DNA of 64,000 bases, taken from assembly GCA_050018455.1 (NCBI GenBank), contig JBEKAA010000009.1:65976-129975 (forward strand), read 5' to 3'. Below are positions 1 to 7,772 of the stretch, one piece after another; the stretch's first letter is position 1; each line of letters opens with the position of its first letter. The DNA is from RBG-13-68-16 sp050018455. Lineage in GTDB: Bacteria; Acidobacteriota; Thermoanaerobaculia; Thermoanaerobaculales; Thermoanaerobaculaceae. Made by a program: the position numbers and the translations under genes. Under the pieces are notes generated by a model that was not told the origin of the DNA, ran no database searches, and saw only the letters and a program-made list of their open reading frames with translations.

Positions 1-289
1 CGACCCCCGCCGCGAGCGGGAGCGCCAGCCACCGCGCGGCGAGGCGGACGAAAGGGGCGAGGTTGTCGAGCCGGAATCCCATCTCCCGAGGCGACTCGCC
101 GCGCCGCCGGTGCGATTCGACGCCGAGCCCGACGTAGAGCGCCGCGGCGAGCGCCCGATCCCCCGGAAACGTCCCCTTCCACAGCCAGATGTACGACGAG
201 AGGAGCCCGAAGAACGCGGCCACTTCCGCGACCGTCCATGCGTCTCGCACGGCGTTCGAGCGCCGGGATCCGAAGGTCAACCCGTCCAC
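1..289 (-). CDS. Membrane protein, N-terminal fragment (possible CPBP-type intramembrane protease)
   Basis: The frame opens at a GTG (complement of 287-289) just after a GGAGG and runs off the left edge, so only about 96 N-terminal residues are visible. They contain two hydrophobic stretches (around AEVAAFFGLLSSYIWLW and the last 20 residues) and the string ESPREMGFRLDN. The 'E-MGF/LGL' phrase between membrane helices is reminiscent of the N-terminal part of CPBP (Abi) intramembrane metalloproteases, but the catalytic EExxR and HxxxH/N motifs would lie outside the window. Codon third positions are GC-rich as in neighbouring real genes. A different multi-pass membrane protein is possible. Confidence 0.45.
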   Translation of the reverse strand, partial: MDGLTFGSRRSNAVRDAWTVAEVAAFFGLLSSYIWLWKGTFPGDRALAAALYVGLGVESHRRRGESPREMGFRLDNLAPFVRLAARWLALPLAAGV

Positions 290-472
290 GCCTCCATGAT
301 ACGAGCGGCCCGCAAGCCGCGGGTCCCCAACGCGCGGATCTGGAAACGGGTGTCGAGGCCGCTGACCTGCCCCGGAAGGCTGGACCGACGCCAGGTTAGA
401 AACCGGGACCTCGAAGCCCGCGTTTTCGAGCCTGCGCCGACCTTACGCCTTGTTGGATACGAGCGCAGCGGC

Positions 473-1243
473 TCATCGGCCACTGTCGGCGAGGCCGGCC
501 AGCAGACGCGTCACGTGCTCCTTGGCTGAGGCGATCGATTCCTTCAACGCCACTCCGCGGGCGAGACCGGCGGTGATCGCGGCCGAGAGCGTACAGCCCG
601 TTCCGTGAGTTGCAGCGCGGACGCGACGACCACCGAAGCGGTGCAGCCCGGAACCGTCCCAGAAAACGTCAACCGGGTCGCCGCTCAGATGACCGCCCTT
701 GACGAGGGTCGGGACACCGAAGCGACGCGCGATCGCCCGCGCGGCGGCTGCCATTTCAGTCTCCGACGCGATGCGATCGACCTCCGCAAGGATGGCGGCC
801 TCCGCGAGGTTGGGCGTGACGAGGCAGGCGCGGTGGAGCAGCCGCTGGGTGAGCGCGCGGACGGCGGCGTCCTCGAGCAGGCGCCCGCCGCTGGTCGCCA
901 CCATCACCGGGTCGACCACGAGCGGGACGTCCGGTGCATGGCGAGCCAACGCATCGGCGACGACCTCGATGATCTCCGCGGACCAGAGCATTCCCGTCTT
1001 CGCCGCTCCGATCCGGTAGAAAGCGCACACGGCGGCAATCTGGTCGCTCACCGCCGAGGGCGGCAGCGGGTAGACGGCGCCGACCTCACGAGGGTTTTGG
1101 GCGGTGACCGCGGTGATCGCGCAGGTGCCCCACACGCCCATCGAGGCGAAAGTGCGGAGATCGGCTTGAATCCCGGCGCCGCCGCTCGAATCCGAGCCGG
1201 CGACGCTCAACGCAACGGGTCGGTCTTCTTGAAGTGATCCCAT
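473..1243 (-). CDS. thiD: Hydroxymethylpyrimidine/phosphomethylpyrimidine kinase ThiD
   Basis: A 256-residue ribokinase-fold enzyme that phosphorylates HMP and HMP-P to HMP-PP, the pyrimidine half of thiamine. The start carries the family motif VAGSDSSGGAGIQADL (residues about 14-29). GAAKTGML, VVDPVMVATSG, LVTPNLAEA and the anion-hole/catalytic segment HGTGCTLSAAI near residue 213 are all present, and length is normal. It is the last gene of the thiC-M-E-L-D operon. Its ATG lies 37 nt inside the 3' end of thiL, which indicates translational coupling. No fused ThiE domain is present; ThiE is a separate gene upstream. Confidence 0.95.
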   Translation of the reverse strand: MGSLQEDRPVALSVAGSDSSGGAGIQADLRTFASMGVWGTCAITAVTAQNPREVGAVYPLPPSAVSDQIAAVCAFYRIGAAKTGMLWSAEIIEVVADALARHAPDVPLVVDPVMVATSGGRLLEDAAVRALTQRLLHRACLVTPNLAEAAILAEVDRIASETEMAAAARAIARRFGVPTLVKGGHLSGDPVDVFWDGSGLHRFGGRRVRAATHGTGCTLSAAITAGLARGVALKESIASAKEHVTRLLAGLADSGR

Positions 1244-2208
1244 CCGCGAGGCTCCAGAGGCGATGCGCTGCCGTCCGCTCGCCGCAACAACATCCGAGGT
1301 TCTTCGATGATCCGACCGATCTCGAACAATCGCACGCCAGCGGTGGCGGCGACGGATCCAAGCGAGTCCTCTCCGGTGAGGAGCAGCACGTAGTCCTCTC
1401 CCCCGCCAAGGGCGAACGACGTCGGGTCGAGGCCGAAGTGCCGAGAGTAGGCGGCGAGCTCCGGGGATATCGGGAGGGTGTCCTCGTGGACGATGGCGCC
1501 GACGCCACTCTCCTCGCAGATGTGCGAGAGATCGATGGCGACTCCGTCGCTGACGTCGATCATCGCGTGGCCGAGGCGCGAGGCCGCGATCACCCGGCCT
1601 TGAACGAGGTGCGGAATCGGTTCGAGGTGTCGGCGAACGAGCTCGTCAACCTCACCTCCGCCGCGGCGGGTGAGCAACGCGTCGAGCCCGGCCCCCGAGT
1701 CGCCGACCGGACCGGAGAGGTAGATCCGATCACCGGGGCGGGCGCCGGAACGGTAGAGGACGGCTGCCCGCTCCACCTCCCCGGTCACCGTGACGCTGAT
1801 GACCAGGTCGGCCTTCGATCCGGTGGTGTCACCCCCCAGAACGTTGACCGAAAAGGCGGCAGCCGTCCCCTTCATGCCGCGATACATCTCTTCGACGTAC
1901 TCGACCGTCAGGTCGTCAGGAAGCGCGAGACAGACGTAGGCGTCGCCCGCCACCCCGCCCATCGCGGCGATATCGGAGAGGTTCACGGCGAGCGCCTTGG
2001 CGCCGAGCTGGCGGGGCGTGACGCCGTCGCGAAGGAAATGCACACGCTCGATCAGCAGGTCCGTGGTGACGAGGCGCAGCAGGTTCCCACGGCAGGTCGT
2101 GACCGAGCAGTCGTCGCCGATGCCCTTGACGACATGAGCGCCGGCGACGACCGACTCGCGGGCGATTCGCCGGATCAAGGCGAACTCACCGAGGTCGCCG
2201 AGCCTCAT
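1207..2208 (-). CDS. thiL: Thiamine-monophosphate kinase ThiL
   Basis: A 333-residue PurM-like kinase that converts thiamine phosphate to thiamine diphosphate, the last step of the pathway. The start MRLGDLGEFALIRRI, the metal-binding KGIGDDCSV, TTDLLIERVHF, NLSDIAAMGG, LGGDTT and ISDG-like MIDVSDGVAIDL, and GGGEDYVLL near the C-terminus are all recognisable. The open frame extends far upstream, but the ATG at 2208 overlaps the thiE stop as ATGA, which fixes the start. Finding thiL inside the operon together with thiE and thiD means the cell can carry the joined product through to the active cofactor. Confidence 0.95.
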   Translation of the reverse strand: MRLGDLGEFALIRRIARESVVAGAHVVKGIGDDCSVTTCRGNLLRLVTTDLLIERVHFLRDGVTPRQLGAKALAVNLSDIAAMGGVAGDAYVCLALPDDLTVEYVEEMYRGMKGTAAAFSVNVLGGDTTGSKADLVISVTVTGEVERAAVLYRSGARPGDRIYLSGPVGDSGAGLDALLTRRGGGEVDELVRRHLEPIPHLVQGRVIAASRLGHAMIDVSDGVAIDLSHICEESGVGAIVHEDTLPISPELAAYSRHFGLDPTSFALGGGEDYVLLLTGEDSLGSVAATAGVRLFEIGRIIEEPRMLLRRADGSASPLEPRGWDHFKKTDPLR

Positions 2209-2855
2209 AGGCGCGGCCTTCGGCCCACCGTCCCGACGGCGGAGCGCAGTTCGGCCGCCGCGCGCCGCGGATCGGGCGCCGCCATGATCGCCGAAACGAC
2301 ACAGACGCCGTCGGCCCCCGCCCGCATCACCTCGGGGGCGTTCGCCGCGTTGATCCCGCCGATCGCGACCACAGGCAAGCGGACGGCGCTCCGGATCTCG
2401 GACAGCCCTTCGAGACCAACCGCGTTGCAGGCGTCGGGTTTTGTGGGGGTCAGGAAAATCGGGCTGACGGAGACGTAATCGGCGCCCGCTCTCTCGGCCG
2501 CCGCGGCCTGGCCGGCCGTGGCAACCGAGACACCGAGGAGCATGGAATCGCCGACGAGCCGGCGGACCACCTCGCACGGAAGGTCCTCCTGCCCGACGTG
2601 CACCCCGGCAGCACCGCAGGCGAGCGCGACGTCGACGCGGTCGTTGACGACAAGAGGAACACCCGCGCCCTCCAGGCTCGCGCGCAGGCGGCATGCGAGG
2701 GCAAGGAACTCGGCCGCGCCGCACTCCTTCTCGCGGATCTGCACAACGCTCACGCCGCCCTCCACCGCCGCGCTCACCACGTGCTCGATCGGTCGTCCCC
2801 GGGCCAGTCCTCGGTCGGTGACCAAGTAAAGTGAGTAATCGACCGCGCCCCTCAT
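2205..2855 (-). CDS. thiE: Thiamine-phosphate synthase ThiE
   Basis: A 216-residue TIM-barrel enzyme that joins HMP-PP and the thiazole phosphate to thiamine phosphate. Family motifs are visible in order: LYLVTDR (residues 9-15), VVQIREKE, VVNDRVDVAL, GVHVGQEDLP, DYVSVSPIFLTPTKPDA and VVAIGGINAANA. The protein has the usual length. Both ends overlap neighbours by four bases (ATGA with thiM upstream and thiL downstream), typical of a tightly coupled operon. Confidence 0.96.
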   Translation of the reverse strand: MRGAVDYSLYLVTDRGLARGRPIEHVVSAAVEGGVSVVQIREKECGAAEFLALACRLRASLEGAGVPLVVNDRVDVALACGAAGVHVGQEDLPCEVVRRLVGDSMLLGVSVATAGQAAAAERAGADYVSVSPIFLTPTKPDACNAVGLEGLSEIRSAVRLPVVAIGGINAANAPEVMRAGADGVCVVSAIMAAPDPRRAAAELRSAVGTVGRRPRL

Positions 2856-3673
2856 CCCGGGGACTCCTCGGCGACGCGTCCGAGCGTGACCACGTGCTCG
2901 GGCGAGATCTCATCGAGAGCGTCGATCAAACGCGTCGCATAGGTGCCGGGACGCGGATCACCAAAGGCGGCGAGGGCTCCGGCGATGCCGAATACGACGA
3001 GGCCGCCGGCTGCCGCAGCGAACGGATCGCGTTCGACCGCACAGAAAGCGCCGATCACCGCGGTCGCAGCGCAGCCGGTTCCGGTCACGCGCGACATCAG
3101 CGCATGCCCGTTCGAGACGTGGAGCCAGCCCCTTCCGTCCGTGACGTGGTCCACGACTCCGGTGATCGCGACCACGCAGCCGTGAGCGCGCGCGATCTCG
3201 AGCGCCGCCGCGCACGCGTCCTCTCCGGCGCGGCTCGAGTCCACGCCGCGCGTCCGCGCGCCGGCGTCCACCAGTGCCATGATCTCCGACGCGTTGCCGC
3301 GGACGACCGCCGGCGCGACCTCGGCGAGCAACTCTCGCGCGGTCCGCGTGCGGAGGCGCGTGGCCCCGGCTCCGACCGGATCGAGGATCGTCGGGATTCC
3401 GGCCCTCCGCGCGGCCTTGCCGGCGCGGTGCATCGCCTCGATCCAGGCCGGCGAGAGCGTGCCGATGTTGAGCACGAGCGCGCCTGCGATTCCAACCATC
3501 TCCTCGACCTCCTCGACGGCATGCGCCATCACCGGCGAGGCACCCAGGGCAAGCAGGACGTTCGCCGTCGAGTTCATCACGACGTAGTTGGTGATGTTGT
3601 GCACCAGCGGCCGCGCCGCTCGGATGCGGGCGAGCGACTCCGCCGTTCTGGCCAGCAACTCGGTCGCGATCAT
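2852..3673 (-). CDS. thiM: Hydroxyethylthiazole kinase ThiM
   Basis: A 273-residue ribokinase-like enzyme that phosphorylates hydroxyethylthiazole, a salvage route to the thiazole half. Visible motifs are RPLVHNITNYVVMNSTANVLLALGASP-type N-terminal sequence, LNIGTLSP, ILDPVGAGAT, VRGNASEI, VAITGVVDHVTDG and the catalytic GTGC segment (SRVTGTGCAATAV). A longer frame opens at 3730, but the ATG at 3673 overlaps the thiC stop (ATGA) and places the conserved region at the expected distance. No thiG/thiH/thiS for de novo thiazole synthesis is seen in the window, so this operon as it stands makes pyrimidine and salvages thiazole. Confidence 0.95.
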   Translation of the reverse strand: MIATELLARTAESLARIRAARPLVHNITNYVVMNSTANVLLALGASPVMAHAVEEVEEMVGIAGALVLNIGTLSPAWIEAMHRAGKAARRAGIPTILDPVGAGATRLRTRTARELLAEVAPAVVRGNASEIMALVDAGARTRGVDSSRAGEDACAAALEIARAHGCVVAITGVVDHVTDGRGWLHVSNGHALMSRVTGTGCAATAVIGAFCAVERDPFAAAAGGLVVFGIAGALAAFGDPRPGTYATRLIDALDEISPEHVVTLGRVAEESPG

Positions 3674-4959
3674 CGATTCTCGCTCTGCTTGTAGATCTCG
3701 AACGACCGAATCGCGCAGAGGTCGCCGCACATCGTACAGACGGTGCGGTCCGCGTCCTCGCTCTCGCTTCGCTTGTGGCGTGCCAGGACGCCGTCAAGCG
3801 CGTTGGCGAACATGCCGTTCCAGTCGAGGCCGGCCCGCGCCTCCGACATGCGGCGATCGCGCGCGAGTGCGCGCTCCCCGAGCTTGACGATGTCGGCGCA
3901 ATGGCCGGCGATGCGCGCCGCGACGACCCCCTCCCGGACCTCTTCGACGGTCGGGAGACGGAGGTGTTCCGCCGCTGTCACGTAGCAGAGGAAGTCGGCC
4001 CCGGCGGCCGCGGCGATCGCGCCGCCGATGGCCGCCGCGATGTGATCGTAGCCCGCGGCGGTGTCCGTGGGCAGCGGGCCGAGAACGTAGAACGGCGCCC
4101 CGTTGCACAGACGCTTCTCGGTCGCGATGCTCTCCACGATCTGGTTGAGCGGCACGTGCCCGGGACCCTCGATCATCACTTGCACGCCCGCAGCGTATGC
4201 CCGCTCGCGAAGCTCCCCGAGGACGCGCAGCTCGCCGATCTGAGCGCGATCCGAGGCGTCGAGCACCGAGCCCGGGCGCAGACCGTCGCCCAGGCTCAAG
4301 GTCGCGTCGTAACGCCGGGCGATCGCCAGCAGGCGGTCGTACTCCGCGAAGAGAGGGTTCTCCGCGCGGTTGGCGGCCATCCAGCGGGCGAGCAGCGAAC
4401 CCCCGCGGCTCACGATTCCGAGCACGCGCGGCTGTTGCGCGAGCTCATCGAGCACCTTCCGCGTCACGCCGCAATGGACCGTGATGAAGTCGATCCCTTC
4501 CTCGCACTGGCGTTCGATCTCGTCGAAGAGCTCGTTGGAACTCATGCTCTCGATGCTCTTGCCTGCGCGCTCGAGCCCTACCGCGACACCGTAGATCGGC
4601 ACGGCTCCTACCATCACCGGAGACTCGGCGAGAATTTCACGGCGGATCTCGCGCAGGTCGCCGCCGATTGAAAGGTCCATGACCGCGTGTGCACCGGCGT
4701 CGACGCACACCTTGAGCTTGCGCAGCTCCTCGCGCAGGTCGTGATGCGAGGGGCTGGTGCCGATGTTGGCGTTGACCTTGGTGAAGAGGCCTTCGCCGAT
4801 GCCCATCGGCGCGAACCGCCGCTTGACGTTCTTCGGGATCACGACCCGGCCGCCCGCAACCCCCTCGCGGACCGTCTCGGCAGGCAACCCCTCGTGCTCG
4901 GCAACAGCCGCCATCTCGGCCGTCAACCGCCCTTCCAGTGCGTCATTGAGCTGCGTCAT
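3670..4959 (-). CDS. thiC: Phosphomethylpyrimidine synthase ThiC
   Basis: A 429-residue radical-SAM-type enzyme that rearranges AIR into HMP-P. Conserved strings include GRVVIPKN, VNANIGTS, DLSIGGD, IDFITVHCGV, SRGGS, SLGDGLRPGS, IEGPGHVP, YVLGPLPTD, GYDHI and the C-terminal cluster motif CTMCGDLCAI. That motif is spaced CX2CX3C, one residue shorter than the CX2CX4C of the Escherichia/Caulobacter type; I recall a shorter ThiC clade with this form. The open frame begins at 4995, but that ATG lies inside the riboswitch terminator stem. The ATG at 4959 follows GGAGGTG with a 6-nt gap and is the better start. First gene of the operon. Confidence 0.96.
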   Translation of the reverse strand: MTQLNDALEGRLTAEMAAVAEHEGLPAETVREGVAGGRVVIPKNVKRRFAPMGIGEGLFTKVNANIGTSPSHHDLREELRKLKVCVDAGAHAVMDLSIGGDLREIRREILAESPVMVGAVPIYGVAVGLERAGKSIESMSSNELFDEIERQCEEGIDFITVHCGVTRKVLDELAQQPRVLGIVSRGGSLLARWMAANRAENPLFAEYDRLLAIARRYDATLSLGDGLRPGSVLDASDRAQIGELRVLGELRERAYAAGVQVMIEGPGHVPLNQIVESIATEKRLCNGAPFYVLGPLPTDTAAGYDHIAAAIGGAIAAAAGADFLCYVTAAEHLRLPTVEEVREGVVAARIAGHCADIVKLGERALARDRRMSEARAGLDWNGMFANALDGVLARHKRSESEDADRTVCTMCGDLCAIRSFEIYKQSENR

Positions 4960-4980
4960 ACCACACCTCCGTGTGAGCGA

Positions 4981-5020
4981 GAAACCAAAAGCCACCTCGG
5001 CGAAACTGAGCGGAGGTGGC
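4981..5020 (-). terminator. Intrinsic terminator of the TPP riboswitch expression platform
   Basis: Read on the minus strand, GCCACCTC (5020-5013) pairs with GAGGTGGC (4998-4991) and is followed at once by TTTTGGTTTC. This is an 8-bp or longer stem with a U-rich tail, between the TPP aptamer and the thiC ribosome binding site. Its position implies premature termination when thiamine diphosphate is bound. Confidence 0.85.
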
Positions 5021-5034
5021 CTTCTTGCGCCGCT

Positions 5035-5120
5035 GGTCTGTTCCCTCCGCCGGTTCTGACCGGATCAGGTTCTGATGGTGTGCTCTCAGCCCGTCGAGAG
5101 TGCGGGCACCCATACAGACC
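5035..5120 (-). promoter_or_regulatory. TPP (THI-box) riboswitch aptamer
   Basis: On the minus strand the conserved THI-box core is present in order: a closing P1 stem GGTCTGT (5120-5114) with ACAGACC (5041-5035), GGGTGCCC, the invariant CTGAGA (5089-5084), ACCTGATC, and GGCGGAGGGAA. It lies 75 nt upstream of thiC with the terminator between. Thiamine diphosphate binding is expected to shut down the thiCMELD operon. Identification rests on sequence and on the thiamine operon it precedes. Confidence 0.95.
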
Positions 5121-5539
5121 ACCGACTACTCTAGTACCGTTGAGGTTACCAAATCAAGGCATCCCTAAACCATTGCCGCGTATGTCGCTCTCACATGACA
5201 CCACCGGGCCGCGAACCCGAGGTGCAGGAAGAGAACCCGCCCGGGGGGCGCACAGCGCCACCAGCGCAGGCCCGCGTTCGGCCACCGCGGGATCGGTGAG
5301 AAAGAAAGCCTCCACGCCGTGAAAGAAAGGCGAGATCCTGCTCTCTTGCGAGATTCTTCGCTCGCTGCGCGCACTCAGAATGACAGGGTACGGCGCACCT
5401 GCCAGGGCGCGCACCCAAGGGGAAAGACACCCAGGCCTCCACGCAGTGGAACCACCACACGCCCGCGGAACGGGCGGGCAAAAACGCGAGCAGGTCTCAA
5501 GCTCACAAATGGCTCAAGGGGTTCCCTTTGCGGGATTCT
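5121..5539. other. Non-coding stretch between the divergent thi and hydrogenase operons
   Basis: No convincing gene is present here; short open frames on both strands have no recognisable product. From about 5320 to 5390 there is a sequence reading 'gcgagatcctgctc...gcgagattcttcgctcgctgcgcgc-actcagaatgaca'. It belongs to a dispersed intergenic repeat style (related strings at 32570-32640) and folds back on itself. Two phrases built on 'cctccacgc(c/a)gtg' (near 5308 and 5432) recur near the right end of the window. Confidence 0.5.
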
Positions 5540-5555
5540 TGTGATAGCGTTCACA
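5540..5555 (+). promoter_or_regulatory. CRP/FNR-family palindrome upstream of the hydrogenase operon
   Basis: TGTGA-TAGCGT-TCACA is a perfect match to the Escherichia CRP half-site arrangement (TGTGA-N6-TCACA). It sits 100 nt before the start codon of the receiver gene that opens the hydrogenase operon and is the only such perfect palindrome noticed in this region. A CRP-like activator responding to cAMP, redox or another signal is inferred; the regulator is not encoded in the window. Confidence 0.5.
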
Positions 5556-5655
5556 TGGCCTGACCGGCGGCCCGGCTGCATGCTGGCGTGGCCCCTGCAC
5601 CGGACACGATCGAAGCGGGCCCCCAACCCTTCGAAGGCGGTGAAAGGAGAGCGTG

Positions 5656-6036
5656 ATGGCAACGATTCTGATCGTGGACGACGATCCTGACGTGGTCGAG
5701 GCGTGTCGCCTCTTCCTCGAGAGGGATCACCACAAGGTCGTCTGCGCGTACAACCGCGCCGAGGGCATGAAGGCCGTCGCCGAGGCCAAGCCCGACCTCT
5801 TGATCCTGGACGTGATCATGGAGCAGGCCGACGACGGCATCGCCATGGCGCAGGAGCTGCGACGCTCGGGGTTCGCAGCCCCGATCCTGATGCTGACGAG
5901 CATCGGCAAGGTCACCGGGTACTCCTACGACAAGGACGAAGATCTCGTGCCGGTCGACGACTTCCAGGAGAAGCCGATCGAGCCGGCGGCCCTGGTGCGC
6001 AAGGTGAACGAGTTGCTGGCGAAGAGGGCGAGGTGA
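5656..6036 (+). CDS. Single-domain response regulator (receiver)
   Basis: A 126-residue CheY-like protein with no output domain. It begins MATILIVDDDPD with the acidic pair at residues 8-9. The phosphoacceptor Asp lies in LLILDVIME (about residue 53), the Thr is in LMLTSIG, and the Lys is in FQEKPIEP. The ATG at 5656 follows AAAGGAGA with good spacing; a GTG one codon upstream is also open. It ends 4 nt before hydC, so it is probably cotranscribed with the hydrogenase, and the GAF-type kinase gene beyond hydA is a plausible partner. The segment GKVTGYSYDKDEDLVPVD between the Thr and Lys motifs is longer than in CheY. The role in hydrogenase control is inferred from position only. Confidence 0.85.
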   Translation: MATILIVDDDPDVVEACRLFLERDHHKVVCAYNRAEGMKAVAEAKPDLLILDVIMEQADDGIAMAQELRRSGFAAPILMLTSIGKVTGYSYDKDEDLVPVDDFQEKPIEPAALVRKVNELLAKRAR

Positions 6037-6040
6037 AGCC

Positions 6041-6568
6041 ATGCTCTTGACCGAGCAGCAGCGTTTGAAGGAGGACATCGGCCGGTTGGTCGAACGGTAC
6101 GGCGCCGGGCGCTCGTCACTCATCCCGGTCCTCCAGGACGTTCAGGCCGAGTACGGCCAGATCTCCGAGTACGCGATGCAGGAAGTGGCCGACCACCTCG
6201 GTATTCACCCGGTGGAGGTCTACAGCGTCGTCACGTTCTACGCGTTCCTGGGCGAGAACTACCAGGGCAAGTTCGTGATCAGGCTGTGCCGGACGATCTC
6301 CTGCGACATGGTGGGCAAGGAGAAGGTCGCGCGCCAGCTCGAGAACGATCTCGGCATCAAGTTCGGGCAGACGACCAAAGACGGCAAGTTCTCGCTCGAG
6401 TGGGCGAACTGCATCGGGATGTGCGACCAGGGGCCGGCGCTCCTCGTCAACGACCATGTCTTCACATCGGTGACCTCCGAGAAGGTCCACGACATCCTGC
6501 AGCTCTGCCGAAAGAGCTTCGGACCGCTCGCCGTGCACGACAACAGACACGAGGAGGCCAGGGCATGA
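6041..6568 (+). CDS. hydC: NAD-linked [FeFe] hydrogenase, NuoE-like subunit HydC
   Basis: A 175-residue thioredoxin-like [2Fe-2S] protein of the NuoE/HoxE/HydC family that passes electrons between the flavin subunit and the rest of the complex. The four cluster cysteines are at about residues 83 and 88 (LCRTISC) and 124 and 128 (NCIGMC). The N-terminal helical region, with PVLQDVQAEYGQISEYAMQ and the VYSVVTFYAFL string, is typical. Start ATG at 6041 is 4 nt after the receiver gene; its stop overlaps the hydB start as ATGA. Linkage with a NuoF-like subunit and an [FeFe] catalytic subunit, rather than other Nuo genes, identifies it as hydrogenase rather than complex I. Confidence 0.9.
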   Translation: MLLTEQQRLKEDIGRLVERYGAGRSSLIPVLQDVQAEYGQISEYAMQEVADHLGIHPVEVYSVVTFYAFLGENYQGKFVIRLCRTISCDMVGKEKVARQLENDLGIKFGQTTKDGKFSLEWANCIGMCDQGPALLVNDHVFTSVTSEKVHDILQLCRKSFGPLAVHDNRHEEARA

Positions 6569-7755
6569 GCGCCAACCGCAAAGGCCTCGTGACGTTTTCG
6601 ACCATCGACCCGAACGCCGCCCTCGCGGCGGCGGTCGCCAAGACCCGCGCGGAGATCGTCGCCGAGGTCACCGCGTCCAAGCTCAAGGGCCGCGGCGGCG
6701 CGGGGTTCCCCACCGGCGTGAAGTGGAACCTTGCGGCGGCCGCGAAGGGGGACGCCAAGTACGTCATCTGCAACGCGGACGAAGGCGAGCCCGGGACGTT
6801 CAAGGACCGCGTGATCCTCACCGAGGTCCCGGACCTCGTGTTCGCCGGGATGACGATCGGCGGCATCGCCATCGGCGCCGCCAAGGGGATCGTCTACCTG
6901 CGCGGCGAGTACACCTACCTGCGCGAACCGCTCGAGAGCGCTCTCGCCAAGCGGCGCGCGGCCGGGCTTCTCGGGCCGCAGGTCATGGGCAAGGCGGTCG
7001 CGTTCGACATCGAGGTCCGCATGGGCTCCGGCGCCTACGTCTGCGGCGAGGAAACCGCGCTCATCGAATCTCTCGAAGGGCAGCGCGGCGAGCCGCGCAA
7101 CCGCCCGCCGTTCCCCGTCGACACGGGGTTCATGGGTCAGCCCACGATCGTGAACAACGTCGAGACGTTCGCGTGCGTCGCCGCAATCTTCGCCAAAGGC
7201 GCCGCGTGGTTCGCCTCGATCGGCACCGAGAAGTCGACGGGTCCCAAGCTTTTCTCGGTCTCCGGCGACTGCGCCCGCTCCGGCGTCTACGAGTTCCCGA
7301 TGGGTATCATGGTGAGCGAGCTGCTGCGCGAGGTCGGGGGCGAGAACGCGAAGGCGGTCCAGATCGGCGGCGCCTCCGGGCACTGCGTCCCTTCCTCCGA
7401 GTTCGCCCGGACGCTCAGCTACGAGGACGTCTCCACCGGCGGCTCGGTGATGGTGTTCGGGCCGCAACGGGACATGCTGGCGGTCGCCAAGAACTTCATG
7501 GAGTTCTTCGTCGAGGAGTCGTGCGGCCAGTGCACCCCGTGCCGCGAAGGCAACGCGAAGCTCCTCGAAGGCATCGAGATGCTGGAAGAGGGGCGGTGCT
7601 CGGCGGCGTACCTCGAAGAGCTGACCAAGCTGGGCGAGGTGATGCAGATCGCATCGAAGTGCGGCCTCGGCCAGTCGAGCCCGAACGCGTTCCTGTCCAT
7701 AGTCTCCCACTTCCAGGGCGAGCTCATGGGCCGCACCTCCGGCCTGGCGCGGTGA
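6565..7755 (+). CDS. hydB: NAD-linked [FeFe] hydrogenase, NuoF-like flavoprotein subunit HydB (short form)
   Basis: A 396-residue NuoF-family protein carrying FMN, the NAD(H) site and one [4Fe-4S] cluster. GRGGAGFPTGVKW (NADH/FMN site, about residue 43), CNADEGEPGTFKDR, GSGAYVCGEETALIES and SCGQCTPCREG (Cys 320, 323, 326) with a fourth Cys near residue 366 are all present. Compared with HydB of Thermotoga-type bifurcating enzymes (about 600 residues), this protein lacks both the N-terminal [2Fe-2S] domain and the C-terminal ferredoxin-like domain. It is close to the bare NuoF core. This matters for whether the complex bifurcates electrons. The start overlaps the hydC stop. Confidence 0.9.
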   Translation: MSANRKGLVTFSTIDPNAALAAAVAKTRAEIVAEVTASKLKGRGGAGFPTGVKWNLAAAAKGDAKYVICNADEGEPGTFKDRVILTEVPDLVFAGMTIGGIAIGAAKGIVYLRGEYTYLREPLESALAKRRAAGLLGPQVMGKAVAFDIEVRMGSGAYVCGEETALIESLEGQRGEPRNRPPFPVDTGFMGQPTIVNNVETFACVAAIFAKGAAWFASIGTEKSTGPKLFSVSGDCARSGVYEFPMGIMVSELLREVGGENAKAVQIGGASGHCVPSSEFARTLSYEDVSTGGSVMVFGPQRDMLAVAKNFMEFFVEESCGQCTPCREGNAKLLEGIEMLEEGRCSAAYLEELTKLGEVMQIASKCGLGQSSPNAFLSIVSHFQGELMGRTSGLAR

Positions 7756-7772
7756 GGCGGAAGGAGCCCAGC

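Noticed and set aside
5121..5539. Small ORFs between the riboswitch and the hydrogenase operon as genes
   Set aside because: They overlap on both strands, have no start signals and consist of repeat-derived sequence.
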